NCBI GenBank assembly: GCA_938030845.1
Contig: CALHIC010000444.1
Location: 1-5,056 of the forward strand
From: an uncultured Oribacterium sp.
GTDB taxonomy: Bacteria; Bacillota; Clostridia; Lachnospirales; Lachnospiraceae
Reading direction: 5' to 3'
Length of the DNA: 5,056 nucleotides
The notes under the pieces are model-generated. The model was not told the origin of the DNA, ran no database searches, and saw nothing but the letters and a program-made list of their open reading frames with translations. This document shows positions 1-5,056 of this stretch, piece by piece (the stretch's first letter is position 1; every line of letters begins with the position of its first letter). The translations under genes were made by a program, and so were the position numbers.

Positions 1-2
1 AA

Positions 3-914
3 AAGGCGGGAGAGGCGGAAAATATCGGCGGGGAGCAGATTGGAAGCCTGTATCTAAATGGAGATTCCGCCTATGAGCTATATTATTTTAGTGAAAAGGC
101 GGTGCGCTCCTATGCTTCTCTGCTAAATACGGTGCAGGCAATGTTCCCCAAGGTGGAAGTAAGCGCAATGATTGTGCCCAATTCCTTTGGCGTGATCTTG
201 GATCCGAAGGTGCAGGAAAAGCTGGCTTCCTCCGGGATGGATCAGGCCATTGCCTATAGCTACAGCCTGATGGATAAAAGAGTCAATACGGTAAATGTTT
301 TTGATGCTCTTTCCGCACATAAAAAGGAATACATCTATTTCCGAACGGATCATCACTGGACTCAGCTTGGGGCTTATTATGCCTATCAGGAATATTGCAA
401 AAGTATGGGCTACAGCACCAAGCCTTTGTCTGACTATCAAAAGATGGATTTCCCGGAATTTTACGGAACCTTTTACTTCTTTATGAATCGTCCGGAAAGT
501 TTAAAGGGGCATCCCGATCAGGTAACGGCTTATCAGGGAAGCATGAATACCATGCAATATACCGACAGCAAGGGAAATCTTCAGGAAGGAAAGTTGATTA
601 ATGATGCCAGCCAAATGCTTCCCGGAAATAAATACAACTGTTTTATGCTGGGAGATCATGGCTATGTGGAAATCCATAATGAAGGGGCTCCTCGAAAGAA
701 GAGCATTTTGGTCTTAAAGGATTCCTATGGAAATGCTTTTGTGCCTCTTTTGGCACAGGATTACCGGGACGTTTATGTGGTGGACTACCGGCATTATCAG
801 GGAAATGCGTCTTCGCTGATTCAGGAAAAAGGCATTGAAGAAATTTTATTCCTGAATAACATTATGGGAATCGGAGAAAGCCTCTCTCGGAAAATGTTGG
901 CGGTGTTTCAGTAG
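3..914 (+). CDS. DHHW family SGNH-like cell-surface protein, 5'-truncated by the window edge
   Basis: The reading frame is open from the first complete codon at position 3 to a TAG at 912-914, giving 303 visible residues. A GTG at 102 lies inside the gene and is not a convincing start, because the frame continues upstream without a stop. The signature is Thr-Asp-His-His-Trp at visible residues 115-119, followed by Gly-Ala-Tyr-Tyr-Ala-Tyr. A second block, Lys-Asp-Ser-Tyr-Gly-Asn at 239-244, follows a hydrophobic strand. These resemble the Asp-x-His-Trp and serine motifs of AlgX/AlgJ-type SGNH-like acetyltransferases, so D116, H118 and S241 are the inferred catalytic triad. In Firmicutes, DHHW proteins are commonly encoded beside an MBOAT O-acyltransferase and are thought to help O-acylate an exported polysaccharide. 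The N-terminal signal or membrane anchor and any such neighbour would be upstream, out of view. Substrate and true partner are unknown. Family assignment is confident; function is inferred. Confidence 0.85.
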   Translation, partial: KAGEAENIGGEQIGSLYLNGDSAYELYYFSEKAVRSYASLLNTVQAMFPKVEVSAMIVPNSFGVILDPKVQEKLASSGMDQAIAYSYSLMDKRVNTVNVFDALSAHKKEYIYFRTDHHWTQLGAYYAYQEYCKSMGYSTKPLSDYQKMDFPEFYGTFYFFMNRPESLKGHPDQVTAYQGSMNTMQYTDSKGNLQEGKLINDASQMLPGNKYNCFMLGDHGYVEIHNEGAPRKKSILVLKDSYGNAFVPLLAQDYRDVYVVDYRHYQGNASSLIQEKGIEEILFLNNIMGIGESLSRKMLAVFQ

Positions 915-941
915 GTAAAGAGCTTGCCCGGAGATGGTTTC

Positions 942-1056
942 GAAGCCGGTGCCGGAGATATTTAGAAGCCGGTGCTGGAGACATTATGAAGCCGGTGCTG
1001 GAGACCTTTTGAAGTCGGCGCTGGAGACATTTTGAAGCCGGTACAGGAAATAGTTC
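942..1056. repeat. 23-bp direct tandem repeat array, non-coding
   Basis: Four consecutive 23-bp units start at 942, 965, 988 and 1011. Each begins with GAAGCCGGTGCTGGAGAC or a close variant and ends in about five A/T-rich bases. Units 2 and 3 match at 21 of 23 positions, units 2 and 4 at 20 of 23, and units 1 and 2 at 19 of 23. A fifth unit at 1034-1056 has decayed (about 17 of 23 to the consensus). A further relic around 918-941 shares CCGGAGAT, offset by 24 bp. The period is not a multiple of three, and stops occur at 963, 987, 1010 and 1033, covering all three forward frames, so the array is not coding. It starts 27 bp after the DHHW stop and ends 3 bp before the rny -35 box. Length variation by slippage is plausible. 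Function is unknown. Confidence 0.9.
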
Positions 1057-1059
1057 TCA

Positions 1060-1088
1060 TTGACACAAGTATTTCTATCCCTTAAAAT
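1060..1088 (+). promoter_or_regulatory. Sigma-A-type promoter for rny
   Basis: A perfect -35 hexamer TTGACA (1060-1065) is followed by a 17-bp spacer and the -10 hexamer TAAAAT (1083-1088, five of six matches to TATAAT). Transcription should start near 1095, giving an untranslated leader of roughly 115-120 nt before the TTG start at 1213. The near-consensus elements suggest strong housekeeping expression. The upstream edge of the promoter abuts the tandem repeat array. Confidence 0.85.
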
Positions 1089-1129
1089 AAGCTTGTTAAA
1101 AGGTTGAATATGGTAACAGAGAGATTTTT

Positions 1130-1159
1130 GCAAGGGATTTTTGGCGTGGCCAACCCTGC
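1130..1159 (+). promoter_or_regulatory. Bulged hairpin in the rny 5' leader
   Basis: TTGGC (1141-1145), loop GTG and GCCAA (1149-1153) form a perfect five-pair stem. Beyond a four-base bulge (1137-1140), GGG (1134-1136) pairs with CCC (1154-1156). GCA (1130-1132) then pairs with TGC (1157-1159) if A1133 is bulged. That makes eleven pairs in total. No T-tract follows, so it is not a standard terminator. It lies about 40 nt upstream of the ribosome-binding site and does not include it. It could stabilise the leader, be a processing site, or bind a regulator; the sequence does not decide which. Confidence 0.5.
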
Positions 1160-1197
1160 TTTGCTTCACATATTTGTACATTAACAAAAGAATAGTG

Positions 1198-1204
1198 AAG
1201 GAGG
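1198..1204 (+). promoter_or_regulatory. Ribosome-binding site that fixes the rny TTG start
   Basis: AAGGAGG is a complete Shine-Dalgarno sequence, 8 nt upstream of the TTG at 1213. The frame is also open further upstream, back to a TTG at 1141, but that region overlaps the leader hairpin and lacks a comparable site. The first ATG downstream (1270) would remove most of the membrane anchor. This site therefore decides the start codon. Confidence 0.88.
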
Positions 1205-1212
1205 TACAGACA

Positions 1213-2763
1213 TTGAACCCATTGGGAATCGCCATCATTGTAATTGTGGCGGCAGTGGTGGGGGCAATCATGTTCATCCTTGGACAGAATAAAGAAAAAA
1301 CCAATTATGCTCGGAAGGTAGGAACAGCTGAGGAGAAGTCCAGGGAGATTATTGATGATGCCATTCGCACTGCGGAGAACAAGAAGAGAGAAGCATTACT
1401 AGAAGCAAAAGAAGAAGCACTGAAGGCTAAGAATGAGCTGGATAAGGAAATTAAGGACCGTAGAAGAGAAATTTCCGACCTTGAGAAGAGAATTTTGAAA
1501 AGGGAAGAAAGCTCCGAGAAGAAAGCGGCAAACTTAGAGAAGAAGGAATCGGATCTCCAGAGAAAAGAGGAAGGATTACAGACCAGGGAAGGGGAAATCG
1601 AACAGCTTCATAGCCAGAAGCTGATTGAGCTGGAAAGAGTTTCCGGCTTAACCAAGGATCAGGCCAGACAGGAATTGTTGCATTCCGTAGAGGAAAGTAT
1701 TAAGCACGATACCGCTTTATATATTCGGGAATATGAGGCCAGAGCCAAGGAAGAGGCGGAGAAAACCGCCAGAGAATATATCGTAGAGGCTATTCAGCGT
1801 TGTGCGGCAGACCAGGTAACAGAGTCTACCGTTTCCGTTGTACAGCTTCCCAACGATGAAATGAAGGGAAGAATCATCGGTCGTGAGGGTAGAAATATCC
1901 GCACTTTAGAGCAACTGACCGGAGTGGAGTTGATTATCGACGATACACCGGAGGCAGTGGTGCTGTCCGGTTTCGACCCGATTCGTAGAGAAGTAGCCAG
2001 AATTGCACTGGAAAAGCTTATTGTAGACGGCAGAATTCACCCTGCCCGCATTGAAGAGGTGGTGGAGAAGAGTCGTAAGGAAGTGCACGACAGCATTAAG
2101 GAAGAGGGAGAGTCTACTCTCTTGGAACTGGGGGTTCACGGTGTGCATCCGGAGCTGGTGTTCCTTTTGGGAAGAATGAAGTTCCGTACATCCTTTGGAC
2201 AGAACGCTTTACAGCATTCTATTGAAGTAGCACAGATTTCCGGCCTTTTGGCGCAGGAGCTGGGCTTGGATGTTCGTATGGCTAAGCGTGCCGGTCTTCT
2301 CCATGATATTGGAAAGGCCATTGACCATGAAGTAGAAGGAACCCATGTGGATCTTGGCATTGAACTTTGTCAGAAATACCATGAGCCCGAACCCGTTATT
2401 AATGCTGTGGCATCTCACCACGGCGGAACGGAGCCCACATCCTTGACTTCCTTCATCGTGGCGGCAGCGGATGCCATTTCCGCAGCAAGACCGGGAGCCA
2501 GAAGAAAGGCTTTGGAGACCTATACCAACCGTTTGAAGGAATTGGAAGAGATTGCCAACTCTTATCACGGAGTAGAGAAATCCTTTGCGGTACAGGCGGG
2601 ACGAGAGGTTCGCATTATGGTAGTTCCGGAAGAGGTGAGTGATGATGATATGACCATTATGGCCAGAAACATTTCTCAGCAGATTCAGGAGCAGATGCAG
2701 TATCCCGGCGTGATTAAGGTAAACATCATCAGAGAGTCAAGAGCGGTAGATTACGCGAAATAA
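1213..2763 (+). CDS. rny: Ribonuclease Y (membrane-anchored endoribonuclease)
   Basis: RNase Y cuts single-stranded mRNA endonucleolytically at the inner face of the membrane and starts bulk mRNA decay and processing in Firmicutes. From the TTG start the protein is 516 aa, close to the family's usual ~520. Residues about 4-23 form one hydrophobic membrane anchor (Asn-Pro-Leu-Gly-Ile-Ala-Ile-Ile onwards). Residues about 30-195 are a Lys/Glu/Arg-rich coiled coil. A KH RNA-binding domain spans about 205-272, with its GxxG loop as Gly-Arg-Glu-Gly at 223-226. An HD metal-dependent domain follows: H335, H364-D365 (Leu-Leu-His-Asp-Ile-Gly-Lys), H378, H402-H403 (Ser-His-His-Gly-Gly) and D420. The C-terminal ~90 residues match the usual tail, including Ala-Arg-Pro-Gly-Ala-Arg-Arg after D420. 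No residue expected for activity appears missing. It has its own strong promoter and terminator, so it is probably monocistronic. An N-terminal extension to 1141 is possible in frame but unsupported. Confidence 0.98.
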   Translation: MNPLGIAIIVIVAAVVGAIMFILGQNKEKTNYARKVGTAEEKSREIIDDAIRTAENKKREALLEAKEEALKAKNELDKEIKDRRREISDLEKRILKREESSEKKAANLEKKESDLQRKEEGLQTREGEIEQLHSQKLIELERVSGLTKDQARQELLHSVEESIKHDTALYIREYEARAKEEAEKTAREYIVEAIQRCAADQVTESTVSVVQLPNDEMKGRIIGREGRNIRTLEQLTGVELIIDDTPEAVVLSGFDPIRREVARIALEKLIVDGRIHPARIEEVVEKSRKEVHDSIKEEGESTLLELGVHGVHPELVFLLGRMKFRTSFGQNALQHSIEVAQISGLLAQELGLDVRMAKRAGLLHDIGKAIDHEVEGTHVDLGIELCQKYHEPEPVINAVASHHGGTEPTSLTSFIVAAADAISAARPGARRKALETYTNRLKELEEIANSYHGVEKSFAVQAGREVRIMVVPEEVSDDDMTIMARNISQQIQEQMQYPGVIKVNIIRESRAVDYAK

Positions 2764-2768
2764 GGCTT

Positions 2769-2805
2769 CGGCACAGGGTTCAAAAGAGCTTTGTGCCGTT
2801 TCTTT
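2769..2805 (+). terminator. Intrinsic terminator of rny
   Basis: CGGCACA (2769-2775) pairs with TGTGCCG (2792-2798). The inner GGGTTC (2776-2781) pairs with GAGCTT (2786-2791) using three G-U pairs. The result is an uninterrupted 13-pair stem with an AAAA loop. It is followed directly by TTTCTTT and, after GA, TTTT. It begins 5 nt after the rny stop codon, so rny transcription should end here and the penicillin-binding protein gene downstream should need its own promoter. Confidence 0.93.
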
Positions 2806-2824
2806 GATTTTCCGAAACAGATGC

Positions 2825-2850
2825 AATCCGCTATTTTTTATAGGCGGATT
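2825..2850. other. Inverted repeat between rny and the PBP gene
   Basis: AATCCGC (2825-2831) and GCGGATT (2844-2850) are perfect seven-base complements. TAT (2832-2834) can extend the stem with ATA (2840-2842) if G2843 is bulged, leaving a T-rich loop. Neither strand has a T-tract after the stem, so a standard terminator is unlikely in either direction. It lies upstream of the candidate PBP promoter and could be a protein-binding site or a degenerate backup terminator. Its role is unknown. Confidence 0.5.
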
Positions 2851-2916
2851 TGGATAAAGAAGTAACGAGTTTAAGAGAAATTTGTCATATCCTAAGAAGT
2901 TCTTTCAATATTTTTT

Positions 2917-2945
2917 CTGATTCTCCACAGAATTTTTGTTAAAAT
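2917..2945 (+). promoter_or_regulatory. Candidate extended -10 promoter for the PBP gene
   Basis: TAAAAT (2940-2945) is preceded by TG at 2937-2938, giving the extended -10 form TGnTAAAAT. The -35 position at 17-bp spacing (2917-2922, CTGATT) is poor. This fits extended -10 promoters, which depend less on the -35 box. It would give a leader of about 70 nt. A rival -35, TTGTCA at 2882-2887, has only a weak -10 near 2905-2911. AATTTT (2931-2936) and AAAATT (2941-2946) form an inverted repeat over the -10 box, which may be chance in AT-rich DNA. Confidence 0.45.
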
Positions 2946-3012
2946 TTCGGAGAGAAATAGAAAGGATAAGAAATACAGTTTTGCTAAATTAACAGACATA
3001 TTGTTGGAATAT

Positions 3013-3016
3013 GAGG
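3013..3016 (+). promoter_or_regulatory. Ribosome-binding site for the PBP gene
   Basis: GAGG sits 7 nt upstream of the ATG at 3024. An in-frame TGA at 3012-3014 rules out any start further upstream. The ATG at 3011 is in another frame. This short but well-spaced site therefore supports 3024 as the start. Confidence 0.7.
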
Positions 3017-3023
3017 TTCAAGA

Positions 3024-5056
3024 ATGGGAAGAGAGATAAGAGAAGGAGAAAGAGGACATAAGAGAGGAAAGAAGAAATCCTCTGCCTTTCGCTTTATCCG
3101 GAGGCTGTTTCTGGGCAGTGTTTTGTTTCTGTTTGTGCTTTCTGTATTGGGCTATGTGATTTTTATCCGTCCGGAGGTGAATCGTCTCCGGGGGATTGCC
3201 TATGATAAGCTGGCAGGCAGCAATTTAAAGGATTTAACCAAGAGAGCGGATACGGTGGTTTTTGATACAGACGGACAGCAGCTTGGCACCATTAATGCCG
3301 GGCATTTTGTGTACGATAAAATCGAAGACATTTCCCCGAATCTGCAAAATGCCTACATCGCCCAGGAGGATAGAAATTTTAAAACTCACCACGGAGTGGA
3401 TTATAAGGCCACACTTCGTGCGGTTTTTCAGCTGGTCAAAAATCGGGGAAGAATCACTCAGGGCGGTTCTACCATTACCCAACAGGTGGTGAAGAATACC
3501 TATCTAAGCCAGGAGAAAACCTTTACCAGAAAGATTGTAGAAATCATGTTGGCGCAAGAGCTGGAGAAGATGTACAGCAAGGCCGACATTATGGAGATTT
3601 ACTGTAATACCAACTTCTATGGAAATAACTGCTACGGTGTGGAAGCGGCCAGCCAGTATTACTTCGAAAAGCCTGCAAAGGACTTAACGGTGGAAGAAGC
3701 GGCTATGTTGGCGGGGATTTCCAACGCACCTTCCCGATATGAACCGGTGCGCCACCCGGATTTGGCTTTAAAGAAGCGAAATCAGGTATTAAAGTCTATG
3801 GAGACAGTGGGATATATTACAGAGGCGGAATATGAGGAGGCCATCGGAAAGCCTTTACAGATTTCCCAAAATGTGCAGAAGGGTACGGATGAGGATTATA
3901 TGAACTCCTATGCCCTCTATGCGGCTACCATCCGTATGATGGAGGTTAATAAATTCCCCTTTACCTATCATTTTGAAACCCAGGCAGATAAGGAAGCTTA
4001 TCAGGATCAGTACGAGGAACAATACAATTTTTACAATCGGGAGCTTCGGGCGGGAGGATACAAAATCTATACCTCTCTGGATCCCAAGATCCAAAATATT
4101 TTACAGGAAACGCTGGACAAGGGACTGTCCAAGTTCCAGGAGGTGCAGGAAAACGGAAAGCTTTCCATGCAGGGAGCCGGCGTAATCATTGACAATAAAA
4201 CAGGTTATGTGGTGGCTACCGTTGGAGGAAGAGGCACCGAGGATAAATATAACCGTGCTTACTTAAGCTATCGTCAGCCCGGTTCCGCGATTAAGCCTTT
4301 GCTGGATTATGCACCGGCCTTGGATCTTGGAGAGTACAATATTGACGACCACAAATTTGAAAACGGCCCCTCTAATTCCGGTGACCACTACTATGGTGCT
4401 GTTACCATGAGAGAGGCGGCCAACCGTTCCTTAAATACGGTGGCTTGGCAGATTTTGGACGGTATCGGTATTCAGAACGGTTTGGATTATTTGGAGAAAA
4501 TGCATTTTTCCGGAATCAGCGTGAAGGATAATGATGCCCTGGCAGTTTCCATCGGCGGCTTTACCAACGGTCTTCGTGTGGTGGATATGGCGAAGGGCTA
4601 TTCCACCCTGGCCAATGGGGGCGTATACAGCAATAAAACCTGCATTCTCAAGATTGAATCCGATAAAGACGGGGTGGTGGCAGATGAGAAGACCATCCAG
4701 AATACCCAGGTCTTCCGAGAAGATACCGCCTTTATTATGACGGACATTTTAAAGGGAACCATGAATACGGAGTATGGTACCGGCCGTGGTTTACAGCTGA
4801 AAAACAAGATGCCGGCAGCAGGAAAAACCGGAACCAGTAACGGCTCAAAGGATACCTGGTTCTGCGGCTATACCAAATATTATAGTGCGGCAATCTGGGT
4901 TGGCCATGATATGCCTGTGGAAATGCCGGGAATCTACGGTGCTACCTATGCCGGAAAAATCTGGAAAAATACCATGGATATTCTTCATGAGGATTTGGAG
5001 CCGGAGGATTGGGAAGTGCCGGATACTGTAGTCAAAGAGGCGGATGAAAAGTCCGG
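3024..5056 (+). CDS. Class A penicillin-binding protein (bifunctional transglycosylase/transpeptidase), 3'-truncated by the window edge
   Basis: This enzyme polymerises lipid II into glycan strands and cross-links the stem peptides outside the membrane. The frame is open for 677 codons and runs off the window. A basic cytoplasmic tail (residues 1-27) precedes one membrane segment at about 28-48. The GT51 glycosyltransferase domain follows. It has the catalytic motif EDxxFxxHxG (E115, D116, F119, H122, G124), Gly-Gly-Ser-Thr-Ile-Thr-Gln-Gln at 147-154, and Arg-Lys-x-x-Glu at 169-173. It also has Glu-Ile-Tyr-Cys-Asn where most relatives have Tyr-Leu-Asn. After a linker of about 100 residues comes the transpeptidase domain. 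Its motifs are Ser-Ala-Ile-Lys (nucleophile S421, K424), Ser-Leu-Asn (S469-N471) and Lys-Thr-Gly-Thr (601-604). All beta-lactam-target motifs are intact. The visible C-terminus is turning acidic after the transpeptidase fold, suggesting a linker or tail beyond the window. It resembles PBP1A/PonA types; the exact paralogue cannot be fixed, so no symbol is given. Confidence 0.95.
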   Translation, partial: MGREIREGERGHKRGKKKSSAFRFIRRLFLGSVLFLFVLSVLGYVIFIRPEVNRLRGIAYDKLAGSNLKDLTKRADTVVFDTDGQQLGTINAGHFVYDKIEDISPNLQNAYIAQEDRNFKTHHGVDYKATLRAVFQLVKNRGRITQGGSTITQQVVKNTYLSQEKTFTRKIVEIMLAQELEKMYSKADIMEIYCNTNFYGNNCYGVEAASQYYFEKPAKDLTVEEAAMLAGISNAPSRYEPVRHPDLALKKRNQVLKSMETVGYITEAEYEEAIGKPLQISQNVQKGTDEDYMNSYALYAATIRMMEVNKFPFTYHFETQADKEAYQDQYEEQYNFYNRELRAGGYKIYTSLDPKIQNILQETLDKGLSKFQEVQENGKLSMQGAGVIIDNKTGYVVATVGGRGTEDKYNRAYLSYRQPGSAIKPLLDYAPALDLGEYNIDDHKFENGPSNSGDHYYGAVTMREAANRSLNTVAWQILDGIGIQNGLDYLEKMHFSGISVKDNDALAVSIGGFTNGLRVVDMAKGYSTLANGGVYSNKTCILKIESDKDGVVADEKTIQNTQVFREDTAFIMTDILKGTMNTEYGTGRGLQLKNKMPAAGKTGTSNGSKDTWFCGYTKYYSAAIWVGHDMPVEMPGIYGATYAGKIWKNTMDILHEDLEPEDWEVPDTVVKEADEKS

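Noticed and set aside
942..1056. CRISPR array
   Set aside because: The units are directly adjacent with no unique spacers and no cas genes are in the window, so it is a simple tandem repeat.
1173..1188. TTTGT/ACAAA inverted repeat upstream of the rny ribosome-binding site
   Set aside because: Only five A/T-rich pairs with a six-base loop; too weak and too likely by chance to call a regulatory element.
1095..1212. Riboswitch or T-box in the rny leader
   Set aside because: The leader is short, with no T-box sequence, no recognisable aptamer core and no terminator/antiterminator pair.
984..1304. Minus-strand open frame across the tandem repeats and the rny start
   Set aside because: It overlaps the rny promoter, ribosome-binding site and anchor codons, has no recognisable domain, and its sequence is the antisense of the repeat and anchor regions.
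2136..2568. Two minus-strand open frames within rny
   Set aside because: They are antisense to the intact HD domain, which has clear conserved motifs in the forward frame, and they show no family features.
3973..4740. Small plus-strand frames inside the PBP gene
   Set aside because: They lie out of frame within the continuous PBP reading frame, which carries the transpeptidase motifs, and have no features of their own.

Overview
The window looks like chromosomal core sequence from a low-to-moderate GC Gram-positive anaerobe, most likely a Clostridia or Lachnospiraceae-type Firmicute. The grounds are a TTG start behind a near-perfect AAGGAGG Shine-Dalgarno, RNase Y as the membrane endoribonuclease, a DHHW-type cell-surface protein, and a class A penicillin-binding protein with a Firmicutes-like layout. 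Species cannot be named from the sequence alone. All three supported genes are on the + strand.

Layout: (1) positions 3-914 hold the 3' part of a DHHW/SGNH-like protein whose start lies before the window. Such proteins usually act outside the membrane with an MBOAT O-acyltransferase. (2) Positions 915-1212 are non-coding. They hold a 23-bp direct tandem repeat (four good copies, degenerate copies at each end), an excellent sigma-A promoter (TTGACA, 17 bp, TAAAAT), and a leader of roughly 115-120 nt containing a bulged hairpin. (3) Positions 1213-2763 are a complete rny (RNase Y, 516 aa) starting at TTG. It is followed at once by a strong intrinsic terminator. (4) Positions 2764-3023 are an intergenic region with that terminator, a second hairpin lacking a T-tract, and a weaker extended -10 promoter. 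(5) Positions 3024 to the window end hold the first 677 codons of a bifunctional class A penicillin-binding protein. All glycosyltransferase and transpeptidase motifs are visible; the C-terminus is cut by the window edge.

The terminator and separate promoters suggest three transcription units rather than one operon. The two flanking genes concern the cell envelope (probable polymer O-acylation, peptidoglycan synthesis), while rny governs mRNA turnover at the membrane. I see no phage, IS element, CRISPR array, tRNA/rRNA or defence system. The feature least explained by known genes is the 23-bp tandem repeat lying directly against the rny promoter.
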